From the NCBI RefSeq assembly GCF_036084755.1, contig NZ_CP107968.1, positions 4,433,501 to 4,497,500 of the forward strand: a stretch of 64,000 nt of DNA, read 5' to 3'. The position numbers and the translations under genes were made by a program. Under the pieces are notes generated by a model that was not told the origin of the DNA, ran no database searches, and saw only the letters and a list, made by a program, of their open reading frames with translations. This document shows, in pieces, positions 36,703 to 44,848 of the stretch. This DNA comes from Streptomyces sp. NBC_00370 (lineage in GTDB: Bacteria; Actinomycetota; Actinomycetes; Streptomycetales; Streptomycetaceae). Numbering within the stretch: the stretch's first letter is position 1; the number at the start of each line of letters is the position of its first letter.

Positions 36703-37797
36703 ATGACCGTTCTCGACACCCGTGCGCTCAACCGCGCCACGCTCGCCCGCCAGTTGCTGCTCGACCGCGCCGACCTGCCGGTGCTCGACGCGGTCGCGCA
36801 CCTCGGCGGGCTCCAGGCGCAGGAACCGCAGGAGCCGTATCTGGGGCTCTGGTCGCGGCTGCGCGGCTTCGACCCGGCGGTGCTCTCCGGGCTGCTGGTC
36901 GGACGGAGTGTGGTGCGCACCCACCTCATGCGCCGCACGGTCCATCTCGTCACCGCCGCCGACGTACTGGCCTGGCGGTCCCGGCACGGCGCCATGCTGC
37001 GCCAGCGGGTGCTCGGCGTCTACCGCGCCGAGCTGGCCGCTGTGGACCTCGACGAACTCGCCGCGGCCGCCCTGGCGGTGATGGCCGACGGGGAGCCCCG
37101 TTCGATGGCCGAACTCGCGCGGGCGCTCGCCGACCGCTGGCCGGCGCCGGGGCCCCGGGCGCTGGGCGAGATGGTGATCGCCGCGCTCGTCCCGATGGCG
37201 CAACTGCCGCCGCGCGGGCTGTGGCGTACACGCGCGGGAGTACGCAACGTCCCGCTCGCGTCCTGGCTGGGCCGCGAGGTCGACCCGCCGTCCCCGGACG
37301 GCGCCGATCCCGTGGGCCAGGCGCTGGTACGCCGCTACCTGGCCGCTTTCGGCCCGGCGGCCTCGGCCGACCTGCGCGCCTGGTGCGGCCTCGCGGGCCT
37401 GCCGGCCGCGGTGGCGGCGATCCGCCACGAGCTGGTCAGCTTCCGCGACGAGAGTGGCCGGGAACTCCTCGACCTCCCTGACGCGCCCCGCCCCGACCCG
37501 GACACCCCGGCCCCCGTACGGTTCCTGCCGGCCTTCGACAACGCGATCCTCGGCTACCAGGACCGCACCCGCGTCATCGACGCCGCCCACCGGGGCCTGT
37601 CGGTCGCGGGCGAGCGCGTCGTCCTGGTCGACGGCCGGGTCGCCGCGACCTGGCAGGTCGAATCCGGCACCGTAGCGGTCACCCCGCTCCACCACCTCGC
37701 CCGCGGCGACCGCACGGCGGTCACCGAAGAGGGCCGGGCGATGGCGGCGTTCCTCTCGGACAACGAAACGCAGGAGGTACGGGTCGACCCGGCCTAG
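36703..37797 (+). CDS. HTH_42 (winged-helix DNA-binding, AlkZ/YcaQ-related) protein
   Basis: A 364-residue protein of the winged-helix family that includes DNA glycosylases AlkZ and YcaQ/AlkX. Near residue 40 it has LGGLQAQEPQEPYLGLWSR, in which QAQ corresponds to the QxQ-type catalytic motif of AlkZ-like enzymes. The C-terminal region contains FDNAILGYQDRTRVI and the late VVLVDGRVAATW strands typical of HTH_42. ATG 36703 is chosen; the upstream frame is not protein-like. Glycosylase activity is inference. The TAG stop lies inside a CTAGGG repeat end. Confidence 0.85.
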   Translation: MTVLDTRALNRATLARQLLLDRADLPVLDAVAHLGGLQAQEPQEPYLGLWSRLRGFDPAVLSGLLVGRSVVRTHLMRRTVHLVTAADVLAWRSRHGAMLRQRVLGVYRAELAAVDLDELAAAALAVMADGEPRSMAELARALADRWPAPGPRALGEMVIAALVPMAQLPPRGLWRTRAGVRNVPLASWLGREVDPPSPDGADPVGQALVRRYLAAFGPAASADLRAWCGLAGLPAAVAAIRHELVSFRDESGRELLDLPDAPRPDPDTPAPVRFLPAFDNAILGYQDRTRVIDAAHRGLSVAGERVVLVDGRVAATWQVESGTVAVTPLHHLARGDRTAVTEEGRAMAAFLSDNETQEVRVDPA

Positions 37798-37814
37798 GGT
37801 CTCTCGTTCGGATC
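37794..37814 (+). repeat. MITE-like repeat end (CTAGGGTCTCTCGTTCGGATC)
   Basis: This 21-bp stretch matches the right end of the element at 41032-41197 read on its other strand (two differences). It is a solo end or remnant. Its CTAG contains the TAG stop of the HTH_42 gene. Confidence 0.6.
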
Positions 37815-37820
37815 TCGTCG

Positions 37821-38147
37821 TCAGCGGCCGAGCGCCTCGCGCAGCTGCTGCTTGTTCATCGACGAGCGGCCCTCGACGTTCTTCTTCTTGGCCTCCTCGT
37901 ACAGCTGATCCCTCGTCGGCCCCTGGGCGCCGCTGTGCGACCGTTCGCCGCCGCGCTGGGAGGCCGACTTCGGGTCCTTGGTCGAGACCTTGCTCGCGGT
38001 CTTCGACTCGCCGGACCTGGCGCGCTCCTTGTTGACGGTCCGTGCGGCGATCTCCTCCGCACGCCCGGCGGAGGCGCCGCGCTTCTCGACGCTCTCCTTG
38101 ACGTGCTCGTACTGGCGCTCACGCTTGGGGCTGGAACCTGCGGGCAT
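37821..38147 (-). CDS. Small basic protein with Rho-N-like C-terminus ('plasmid stabilisation' type)
   Basis: A 108-residue, highly charged protein. The N-terminus (PKRERQYEHVKESVEKRG, AEEIAARTVNKERARSGE) is the conserved part of actinobacterial proteins annotated as plasmid stabilisation proteins. The C-terminus (TRDQLYEEAKKKNVEGRSSM, then NKQQLREAL) matches the Rho N-terminal/SAP-like nucleic-acid-binding helix-extended-helix. Nucleic acid binding is likely; the actual role is unknown and the name is historical. It appears monocistronic. Confidence 0.82.
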   Translation of the reverse strand: MPAGSSPKRERQYEHVKESVEKRGASAGRAEEIAARTVNKERARSGESKTASKVSTKDPKSASQRGGERSHSGAQGPTRDQLYEEAKKKNVEGRSSMNKQQLREALGR

Positions 38148-38300
38148 GTCACTCTCCTCTGGCCTCTGTTCCTCCGGCCTGTGTCTCTCGGTTGACCGAA
38201 GACGCAGCGGAAAAACCTCCTCCGCCCCACCGTACGAACGGCATCGGCACCCCGCACCACGACGGGCATTCGGCGGCGGAACCGGCGCCCGCCGGGCAAC

Positions 38301-38342
38301 GAAAAACCGCCCCTGACCTGGCTTCCAAGGTCAGAGGCGGTT
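38301..38342 (-). terminator. Terminator after tRNA-Ser(CGA), minus strand
   Basis: A 15-bp stem with one mismatch (AACCGCCTCTGACCT / AGGTCAGGGGCGGTT) followed by TTTTTCG on the minus strand, 9 bases past the tRNA. Confidence 0.85.
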
Positions 38343-38350
38343 CTTGCTGG

Positions 38351-38435
38351 CGGTAGCGGAGGGATTTGAACCCTCGGTGAGTTTCCCCACACTCGCTTTC
38401 GAGGCGAGCTCCTTCGGCCGCTCGGACACGCTACC
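38351..38435 (-). tRNA. tRNA-Ser(CGA)
   Basis: An 85-base tRNA on the minus strand. The acceptor is GGTAGCG/CGCTACC; the anticodon arm CTCGC-CTCGAAA-GCGAG gives CGA; there is a long variable arm (TGTGGGGAAACTCACC region) and the T-arm is GAGGGTTCAAATCCCTC. CCA is not encoded. Confidence 0.95.
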
Positions 38436-38526
38436 GGGAGAGATCCTAGCCCACGGTGGGCCGTGGTTCGAAATCCGTATCTCGGGGGGCCGCCCGAGGG
38501 CCGCTCAAGGCCCGCTCAGGGGTTGC

Positions 38527-39009
38527 TCAGGGGGTGCGGAAGAAGGACGTCAGGAGGTGGGAGCACTCGTCGGCGAGGACTCCTTCGATCACCTCGGGGC
38601 GGTGGTTGAGGCGGCGGTCGCGTACGACGTCCCACAGGGAGCCGGCCGCGCCGGCCTTCTCGTCCCGGGCGCCGAAGACGACGCGGTCCAGGCGGGACTG
38701 GACGATCGCGCCCGCGCACATCGTGCAGGGTTCGAGGGTGACGACCAGGGTGCAGTCGGTGAGGCGCCACGCGCCGAGTTGTCCGGCCGCCCTGCGGATG
38801 GCGAGAACCTCCGCGTGGGCCGTCGGGTCGGCGGTGGCCTCACGTTCGTTGTGGGCGGCGGCAAGCAGTGCCCCTTCCGGGGACAGCAGGACGGCGCCGA
38901 CCGGCACATCGCCGGCTCGCGCCGCCCGTGCAGCCTCGTCCAGGGCCTGGCGCATCGGCGCCTGCCATGGATCGCGTACCGGGTCGGGCACGGGTTCGTG
39001 CCCCAGCAC
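38527..39009 (-). CDS. tadA: tRNA-specific adenosine deaminase TadA
   Basis: A 160-residue zinc deaminase: HAE active site in PTAHAEVLAIRRA and PCxxC in TLEPCTMCAGAI. It deaminates A34 to inosine in tRNA-Arg(ACG), which is also encoded in this window at 11299. GTG 39009 overlaps the stop of the upstream gene by one base; a downstream ATG (MRQALDEA) is an alternative. The gene is in an operon with the TadA-associated gene. Confidence 0.93.
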   Translation of the reverse strand: MLGHEPVPDPVRDPWQAPMRQALDEAARAARAGDVPVGAVLLSPEGALLAAAHNEREATADPTAHAEVLAIRRAAGQLGAWRLTDCTLVVTLEPCTMCAGAIVQSRLDRVVFGARDEKAGAAGSLWDVVRDRRLNHRPEVIEGVLADECSHLLTSFFRTP

Positions 39010-39545
39010 TATCGGACAGTCTCCAGAACGTCCGCGGCGCCGAGAGCCTCCGCGATCTCGGCCATCGCGTCCGTTTCCAGTGCCAGCAGGTCCGACTCGG
39101 ACAGCCCGAGGTCGGCGAGGATCTCGCGGTCCCCGATCGGTCCTGCCGTCGCGGCCTCCCCGCTCGTGGCGGGGGTGTCGTCGTCCTCCTCGTCGCTCAC
39201 GTCCGGTTCGCCGTCCTCCGTACCGTCGAGGTCCAGCGTGTCCAGGTCGGCTGCCGGGTCATCATCGTCCGCGCCGATCAGTTCATCGATGAGAATCTCC
39301 CCGTACGAGGAGCGTGCGGCCGCGGCCGCGTCTGAGACGTAGAAACGAGGATCTTCCTCGCCCTCCACACGGACGATGCCGAACCAGGCATCCTCCTGCT
39401 CGATGAAGAGGAGAACTGTCTCCTCGTCAACCGAGGCTTCACGGGCCAGGTCGGTGAGGTCCGACAGGGTTTCCACATCATCGAGATCTGTATCGCTCGC
39501 TTCCCACCCGTCTTCGGTGCGCGCGAGCAGTGCGGCGAAGTACAC
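39009..39545 (-). CDS. TadA-associated acidic protein
   Basis: A 178-residue very acidic protein. GTG 39545 (VYFAALLARTEDGW) has GGGAGAG upstream; the longer frame to 39653 is unlikely. It has a globular N-terminal domain (AREASVDEETVLLFIEQED, WFGIVRVEG), an Asp/Glu-rich middle (GADDDDPAADL, SDEEDDDTPA) and a C-terminal helical region (REILADLGLSESDLLALE). In actinobacteria this gene precedes tadA and carries the name 'tRNA adenosine deaminase-associated'. It may aid TadA, but no mechanism is known. The 309-base gap upstream (39546-39854) shows no gene or clear signal. Confidence 0.88.
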   Translation of the reverse strand: MYFAALLARTEDGWEASDTDLDDVETLSDLTDLAREASVDEETVLLFIEQEDAWFGIVRVEGEEDPRFYVSDAAAAARSSYGEILIDELIGADDDDPAADLDTLDLDGTEDGEPDVSDEEDDDTPATSGEAATAGPIGDREILADLGLSESDLLALETDAMAEIAEALGAADVLETVR

Positions 39546-39854
39546 CGTGACTCTCCCACTGGTCAGAGGTGTGACGGTCCGGCGGTGCGCTGCTCTGTGC
39601 CCCGCCCACTCGGAATCGTGGCAGAAACTCGCGCTGTGCGAGAGGTCTTCCACCGTTGCGTCGTGCGGCCATTTTATTCACCGCCCGTTCGCCGCCAAGC
39701 GCCGCGTACCCCTCGGGGCGCGTCTGGACGGTCACGAATCGGGAACGGCGTCGGGCGCGCCCGGGGGGCTACCGCGGGTCACCCCTGGTTACCCGTGCGT
39801 AGGGAAACGGTGGTGCGGAGAGTGAAGGGGAGGGTGCCGACGGGTGCGCCGCCG

Positions 39855-40046
39855 TCACCAGCGGAACGTACGCATCCGCATCTGCTGGCGCATCCGTGCC
39901 GCCCGCGCCTGTCGGGGTTTCACCCGCTCGCGCAGCGCCTTCGCCTCGTTCAGCTCGCGCAGGAACTGCGCGCGGCGTCTGCGCCGGGCTGCCTCCGCCT
40001 CGGCATCGTCCTGTCCGGGGTCGCTCTGCGGCTCCTGGTCCGGCAT
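39855..40046 (-). CDS. Small Arg-rich protein
   Basis: About 63 residues from ATG 40046 (MPDQEPQSDPGQDD); GTG 40061 or 40058 with AAGGGG adjacent are alternatives. An acidic N-terminus gives way to a strongly basic tail (RRRRRAQFLRELNEAKALRE, then ARMRQQMRMRTFRW). Predicted helical, likely nucleic-acid or ribosome associated. I do not recognise a named family, though its position between tadA and upp is familiar from other Streptomyces. Confidence 0.6.
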   Translation of the reverse strand: MPDQEPQSDPGQDDAEAEAARRRRRAQFLRELNEAKALRERVKPRQARAARMRQQMRMRTFRW

Positions 40047-40169
40047 CGACGCTCTCACCACCCCTTGGCTGCGGGTCCTTCACTCACACCTTCCCGCAGG
40101 GTCCGGGGTTGATGCCCGTGCGTACATCCCTGGCCTTTGCCCGGCGGCCCGGCCGTTACTGTGGTCGCC

Positions 40170-40805
40170 ATGCGCATTCACGTCGTCGACCACCCGCTGG
40201 TGGCGCACAAACTCACCACGCTGCGCGACCTGCGCACCGACTCCGCCACCTTCCGGCGCCTCGCCGACGAACTGGTGACGCTGCTCGCCTACGAGGCCAC
40301 CAGGGATGTGCGCACCGAACAGGTCGACATCGAGACCCCCGTCACGGCGACGACGGGCGTGCGCCTCTCGCACCCGCGTCCGCTGGTCGTGCCGATCCTG
40401 CGGGCCGGTCTCGGCATGCTCGACGGCATGGTGCGGCTGCTGCCGACCGCCGAGGTGGGCTTCCTCGGGATGATGCGGAACGAGGAGACGCTCCAGGCGT
40501 CGACCTACGCGAGCCGCATGCCGGAGGACCTGTCGGGCCGTCAGGTGTACGTGCTCGACCCGATGCTGGCCACCGGCGGCACGCTGGTCGCGGCGATCCG
40601 CGAGCTGATCAAGCGCGGCGCCGACGACGTGACCGCCGTGGTGCTCCTCGCGGCGCCCGAGGGCGTCGAGGTGATGGAGCGCGAGCTGGCGGGTGCGCCG
40701 GTCACCGTCGTCACGGCGGCCGTGGACGAGCGGCTGAACGAGCAGGGCTACATCGTCCCCGGCCTCGGCGACGCCGGGGACCGGATGTACGGCACCGTCG
40801 ACTAG
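40170..40805 (+). CDS. upp: Uracil phosphoribosyltransferase
   Basis: A 211-residue enzyme: uracil + PRPP gives UMP + PPi (pyrimidine salvage). The PRPP-binding loop is VYVLDPMLATGGTLVAAI, the uracil-site sequence EQGYIVPGLGDAGDR lies at the C-terminus, and VVPILRAGLGMLDG is present. ATG 40170 has no SD but has GTTACT about 12 bases upstream, compatible with a leaderless transcript. The TAG stop lies in a CTAGGCCCT repeat end. Confidence 0.96.
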   Translation: MRIHVVDHPLVAHKLTTLRDLRTDSATFRRLADELVTLLAYEATRDVRTEQVDIETPVTATTGVRLSHPRPLVVPILRAGLGMLDGMVRLLPTAEVGFLGMMRNEETLQASTYASRMPEDLSGRQVYVLDPMLATGGTLVAAIRELIKRGADDVTAVVLLAAPEGVEVMERELAGAPVTVVTAAVDERLNEQGYIVPGLGDAGDRMYGTVD

Positions 40806-40832
40806 GCCCTGTCTTCCGAATCAGGCCGGATG
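40802..40832 (+). repeat. MITE-like repeat end remnant
   Basis: CTAGGCCCTGTCTTCC then GAATCAGGCCGGAT aligns base for base with the left end of the 41032-41197 element (CTAGGGTCTTTCGTTT, GGATCAGGCCGGAT) with several changes. The CTAG holds the stop codon of upp, and the remnant forms the leader of the next small gene. Confidence 0.55.
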
Positions 40833-40840
40833 GGGGACAG

Positions 40841-41035
40841 ATGATCGTTCTGGTACTGCTCGTGGTCGTGGTGCTTGCCGTCGCCGGGTGCGTGTGTGTG
40901 GTCTGGGCAGCGCGAGGCGGCCCCCGCTGGGTCCGAGGGGTGGCGGCCGTGACGCTTGCCGCCGGCGACGCGGTGCGTCTCTCCCGGCGGAACAGCCGCC
41001 GGGGTGTGAGCGGGAGCAGCGGCGACGACGGCTAG
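40841..41035 (+). CDS. Small membrane protein, 64 residues
   Basis: The protein begins MIVLVLLVVVVLAVAGCVCV, a single N-terminal membrane segment, with a basic Arg/Ser/Gly-rich tail (VRLSRRNSRRGVSGSSG). GGGGGACAG precedes ATG 40841. It sits between two repeat remnants and its stop lies in the CTAG of the larger element. Function is unknown; existence is likely but not certain. Confidence 0.5.
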   Translation: MIVLVLLVVVVLAVAGCVCVVWAARGGPRWVRGVAAVTLAAGDAVRLSRRNSRRGVSGSSGDDG

Positions 41036-41197
41036 GGTCTTTCGTTTGGATCAGGCCGGATCAGGGAGCGGGGGCTGGTGTCGTGGATCGCAAGGCGGAG
41101 GAGGGAGGCGACGCGGAGCGTCGCCGACCGACGACAACGCCGCGAGGCGCGGCACCAGCCCCCGCGAGCCCGGCAAGATCCAAACGAGAGGCCCTAG
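41032..41197. mobile_element. MITE-like palindromic element, 166 bp
   Basis: The ends are inverted: CTAGGGTCTTTCGTTTGGAT opens it and GATCCAAACGAGAGGCCCTAG closes it. Internal segments also pair (GGGGGCTGGTGTCG with CGGCACCAGCCCCCG). No ORF inside. The CTAG at each end may be the target or its duplication. Related solo ends occur at 37794, 40802 and 57325. Confidence 0.7.
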
Positions 41198-41237
41198 GGC
41201 TCCGGGTGCGGACGCGGCCGGCCCGCACCCGGAGCGC

Positions 41238-41897
41238 TCAGTGCTCCGTCGCCCTGATCGACTTCGCCGGTGAACCCAGCTCGGCCGTGCAGCCGGGGTC
41301 GGCCACCGGCTTCGACAGGGCGGCCAGCGCCTGGTTCGCGTCCTTCGGGACCGTCAGCTGCTTGAAGGCCGTCCCGAGGATCAGGTCGACGTCCCGCGTC
41401 TTGCGGGTGTCGGTCTTCGGGGTCGCCCCCTTCAGCTGGGTGCCGAGGACGGACAGGGAGCTGTCCGACGTCGTCGGGGCGCCCAGCAGTATCCCGGTGC
41501 CGGGGATCTTCTTGTCGTACGCGGCGGACGCGTTGCCCACCTTGCCGATGACGAAGCCGCGTTTCTTCAGCTCGTCGGCGGTGCTCTGGGCCAGTCCGCC
41601 GCGCGGCGTCGCGTTGTAGACGTTGACCTTGATCTGGGCGGGCTTCGGGAGCGCCTTCACCGGCGTCTTCGACGGCTTGCAGGACGGCTTGCGGTCCGCC
41701 GCGCTGGTCTGCTCGCTGTCGCCGTTGAAGACGTGGATGAGCTGCAAGGTCCCCCAGCCGGCCAGGCCGAGGGCGACGACGGCGGCGACGGACACGAGCA
41801 CGATCCTGCGGCGGTGACGTGGGCGTCGCATGCGGGGGTACTTGTCACCCGTGATGCGGTACTTGCCGCCCATGCCGGGGGGAGTGAGCATGCTCAT
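41238..41897 (-). CDS. LytR_C-domain membrane-anchored protein
   Basis: A 219-residue protein. A cytoplasmic basic stretch (RMRRPRHRRR) precedes one TM (IVLVSVAAVVALGLAGWGTL) and an extracytoplasmic LytR C-terminal domain (about 90-200: IKVNVYNATPRGGLAQSTAD, ELKKRGFVIGKVGNAS). It lacks the LCP catalytic domain found in LytR-CpsA-Psr enzymes, so it is a stand-alone LytR_C protein, perhaps an envelope-assembly accessory. ATG 41897 or ATG 41891 may be used; neither has a strong SD. Confidence 0.88.
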   Translation of the reverse strand: MSMLTPPGMGGKYRITGDKYPRMRRPRHRRRIVLVSVAAVVALGLAGWGTLQLIHVFNGDSEQTSAADRKPSCKPSKTPVKALPKPAQIKVNVYNATPRGGLAQSTADELKKRGFVIGKVGNASAAYDKKIPGTGILLGAPTTSDSSLSVLGTQLKGATPKTDTRKTRDVDLILGTAFKQLTVPKDANQALAALSKPVADPGCTAELGSPAKSIRATEH

Positions 41898-42051
41898 GTG
41901 CGAAGCGTAGTGCGCGCCGAGTGTGTTTCCTACTAAATGATCAACAGGTTGCGCCGACAGGGTGGGAAAGCCCCCGAAAGGCTCAGTCGAAGACCCTCGG
42001 AGCGGTCCGCAAGGCGGTCACCGGGCGGTCTTCCGCCCCCGCCGCTCGGCG

Positions 42052-42354
42052 TCAGCCCCGGTCCAGCTCCAGCACCCGCGCGTGCAGCACCTGGCGCTGC
42101 TGGAGCGCGGCACGCACCGCGCGGTGCAGTCCGTCCTCCAGATAGAGATCGCCCTGCCACTTCACGACGTGGGCGAAGAGGTCGCCGTAGAACGTGGAGT
42201 CCTCCGCGAGCAGCGTCTCCAGGTCCAGCTGGCCCTTCGTGGTCACGAGCTGGTCGAGGCGGACCGGGCGCGGCGCGACATCCGCCCACTGCCGGGTGGA
42301 TTCCCGGCCGTGGTCGGGATAAGGCCGCCCGTTACCGATGCGCTTGAAGATCAC
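42052..42354 (-). CDS. Small conserved protein with ParB-like DGxHR segment (sometimes labelled VapB-family)
   Basis: A 100-residue protein. The C-terminal half, HVVKWQGDLYLEDGLHRAVR then AALQQRQVLHARVLEL, resembles the beta-hairpin/helix 'DGHHRxxAA' core of ParB-type folds. The N-terminus is MIFKRIGNGRPYPDHGR. My recollection is that databases call close relatives VapB antitoxins, but no VapC toxin gene is next to it. It lies between LytR_C and M28 peptidase genes on the same strand. Function is unresolved. Confidence 0.8.
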   Translation of the reverse strand: MIFKRIGNGRPYPDHGRESTRQWADVAPRPVRLDQLVTTKGQLDLETLLAEDSTFYGDLFAHVVKWQGDLYLEDGLHRAVRAALQQRQVLHARVLELDRG

Positions 42355-42500
42355 ACGGAAAGCCTACCGGTCGAGCGGCTCCGGGCGCAGCCAAGGCGAC
42401 GTAGTCCAAAAGTGACATTCACCGTTAAAGCGGGAGTGATGCACGAGCGGAGCGGTTCCCTCCGCTCCGCTGGTTCCCTCGAACGGGTTCGTGGCCGGGT

Positions 42501-44027
42501 TTACGGGCGCTGCGGCGCGCTGCTCGGCCCGGCCGTCAGCGGGCCCAGATCGTGCGCGTACCTGCCGACGGCGTCGGCGATCACATCGATGTTGTTGTCG
42601 AAAGCGGTCATGTTGATGTTGGACAGGTCGTCGCACGCCAAGTGGTAACAGGCGTCGTACGCGACACCCGCCTCGCCGCCGAACCGCTCGGCGTCACCGC
42701 GCGTCTTCACGACCTCCGCCCCGGTGAAGGTGCCGCCGGACGGGATGCCGGCGGCGACGAAGGGCCCGTAGTCGGAACGGCCGTCGAAGTCCGCGCCCTT
42801 GTGTGCGATCCCGTGGCTGTCGAGGAAGTCGTTGATGCCCCGCTCCAGCTGCGCCGAGCCCGCAGGGCCGGGGCCCGCGCCCTCGCGGTCGGAGTCGTCG
42901 CCGTCGTACACGAGCTGGGCGAAGTTCGGCGACGCGATCATGTCGAAGTTCAGATAGAGCGCGACGGCGGAGCGCTCGGCGGGGGTGCGGGCCTTCACGT
43001 ACGCCTCGGAGCCGAGCAGCCCCAGCTCCTCCGCCGACCACCACGCGAACCGCACCTTGTTGTCCGGGCGCTCGTGGGTCGCGGCGAGCCGCAGGGCGAC
43101 TTCGAGCAGGCCGGCCGAGCCCGAGCCGTTGTCGTTGATGCCGGGGCCCTTGCCGACGGAGTCGAGATGCGCGCCGAGCATGACGGTCCGCGCGGGGTCG
43201 CCGCCCCTGGTCTCGGCGATCACATTGCGGGTGGTGCGCTGCTCCCGGAGCTGCCGTACGTCCATGGTGACCCGCACCGCTTCGGCGGCCCCGCCCGCCT
43301 CGGCCTTCCTGACCGCGGCGGCCAGCGCCGTACCGTCCTTGCGCGTGATGCCGCCGGTCGGGATTCCGGCGGTGGGGGCGGGTGCGTCCTTCGCGCTGCC
43401 GAGGGAGCCGCTGAGCGCGCCGTCGGCGTTGTTGTAGATCACGGCGCCGACGGCCCCTGCCGCCGCCGCGCTCCGCTGCTTCACCGCGAAGTCGCAGCCG
43501 CCCCGCTCGATGAGCGCGATCTTGCCCGTGACGCTCCCGGACGCGTAGTCGGCGGGCTCGCAGCCGGTCGTCGCGTCCACGGGGACGGCGGCGACCGCAG
43601 CCGTGATGCCGCCCTCGGGCGTGGACTTCGTGTACGACATGGCCGTGATCGCGATCTCGCGCCGCTCGGGCGCCCGTACCGTCAGTTTCTCGGCGAGCGT
43701 CTCGACGTACGTGAAGTCGAACGGCTCGTACGCGACGTCGTAGCCGGCCTCTTCGAGCTGGTCGTGCACATAGCGCGCCGAGGCCTCATGGCCGGCCGAG
43801 CCTGCGGCGCGGTTGCCGCCTGACGCGTCCGCGACGGCCTGGAACCGCTCCAGATGGCGGTAGGCGCTCTCGGCCGACGCGTCCCGTACGAGCTCGCGGG
43901 AGAGCCGCGCCGCGTCCCTGGCCGCGTCCCTGGCCTGGTCGTGCGCCGGGGCGGCGCCGAGCAGCAGCGGGACGGTGAGGGCGGTCGCTGCCAGGGTGGC
44001 GACGAGGCTGCGGGGGACCAGGTTCAC
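42501..44027 (-). CDS. Secreted M28-family aminopeptidase with PA domain
   Basis: A 508-residue precursor. GTG 44027 (VNLVPRSLVATLAATALT) starts a Sec signal peptide. A PA insert (about 140-240: GKIALIERGGCDFAVKQRSA) precedes the M28 catalytic zinc residues: HLDSV, NDNGSG, SAEELGLLGSEAY, NFDM and late CYHLACDDL. It is related to the Streptomyces griseus aminopeptidase. It removes N-terminal residues from peptides outside the cell. Its start overlaps the stop of the upstream HhH-GPD gene (GTGA), so translation is coupled. Confidence 0.93.
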   Translation of the reverse strand: MNLVPRSLVATLAATALTVPLLLGAAPAHDQARDAARDAARLSRELVRDASAESAYRHLERFQAVADASGGNRAAGSAGHEASARYVHDQLEEAGYDVAYEPFDFTYVETLAEKLTVRAPERREIAITAMSYTKSTPEGGITAAVAAVPVDATTGCEPADYASGSVTGKIALIERGGCDFAVKQRSAAAAGAVGAVIYNNADGALSGSLGSAKDAPAPTAGIPTGGITRKDGTALAAAVRKAEAGGAAEAVRVTMDVRQLREQRTTRNVIAETRGGDPARTVMLGAHLDSVGKGPGINDNGSGSAGLLEVALRLAATHERPDNKVRFAWWSAEELGLLGSEAYVKARTPAERSAVALYLNFDMIASPNFAQLVYDGDDSDREGAGPGPAGSAQLERGINDFLDSHGIAHKGADFDGRSDYGPFVAAGIPSGGTFTGAEVVKTRGDAERFGGEAGVAYDACYHLACDDLSNINMTAFDNNIDVIADAVGRYAHDLGPLTAGPSSAPQRP

Positions 44028-44674
44028 TTGCCGGTCTCCTTCGCGGCCTTCGCGGACTTCGCGGACTTCGATGGTGCGGACTTCGATGGTGCTGCCTTGG
44101 CCGCCTTCGCCGCCCGTTTCGCCTCCTGCTTGAACGCCCGCACCTTTGCCAGCGACTCGGGCCCCGTGATGTCGGCCGCCGAGCGGTACGACCCCTCGTC
44201 CCCGTACGCGCCCGCCGCCGCGCGCCAGCCGGTGGGCCGTACATCGAATTGCTTGCCCAGCAGCGCCAGGAAAATCTGCGACTTCTGCTTTCCGAAGCCA
44301 GGCAATGCGTTCAGTCGTTCGAGTACCTCGGCGCCGGTGGCGACTTCTCGCCAAATCGTCGTCGGATCTCCGTCGTAATGGTCGACCAGATAGTGGCAGA
44401 GCTGCTGAACGCGCCCCGCCATCGACCCCGGATACCGGTGCACGGCCGGCTTCTCGGAGAGCAGTGCCGCGAACGCCTCCGGGTCGTAGGCGGCGATCTG
44501 CCGCGCGTCGAGGTCGTCGCCGCCGAGGCGTACGGCGATGGTGTACGGGCCAGAGAAGGCCCACTCCATGGGGACCTGCTGGTCGAGCAGCATGCCGACC
44601 AGGGCGGCCAGCGGGCTGCGGCCGAGCAGGGCGTCCGCCTCGGGCTGCTGGGCGAGCCGAATTGTGGTGCTCAT
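44024..44674 (-). CDS. HhH-GPD-type base-excision repair protein
   Basis: A 216-residue protein. PLAALVGMLLDQQVPMEWAF and the hairpin region LNALPGFGKQKSQIFLALLG mark the HhH-GPD DNA glycosylase fold. The hairpin is followed by FDVRPTGWRAAAGAYGD, with no FeS cluster cysteines. The last 40 residues are Lys/Ala/Ser repeats (KRAAKAAKAAPSKSAPSKSA), like a histone H1 tail. ATG 44674 is chosen. It is coupled to the M28 peptidase gene by a GTGA overlap, an odd pairing. Divergent from geoA. Confidence 0.88.
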   Translation of the reverse strand: MSTTIRLAQQPEADALLGRSPLAALVGMLLDQQVPMEWAFSGPYTIAVRLGGDDLDARQIAAYDPEAFAALLSEKPAVHRYPGSMAGRVQQLCHYLVDHYDGDPTTIWREVATGAEVLERLNALPGFGKQKSQIFLALLGKQFDVRPTGWRAAAGAYGDEGSYRSAADITGPESLAKVRAFKQEAKRAAKAAKAAPSKSAPSKSAKSAKAAKETGK

Positions 44675-44848
44675 TACCGAATGATCTCGCGGCTCGCGGG
44701 CGGGCGCATGCACGCCACGCAATTCCCATGTGTTCATATGACTGTTTCGTCGCGCGAATGGCCCAACCGGCGGAGGGGTAGAGCCCGGCCCAGGAGAACC
44801 AATTCCGGCACCTTCGGGACCGGAACCTTCGGGAAAGGCCGCGCACCG

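Noticed and set aside
42052..42354. VapBC toxin-antitoxin module
   Set aside because: No PIN-domain toxin gene lies on either side.
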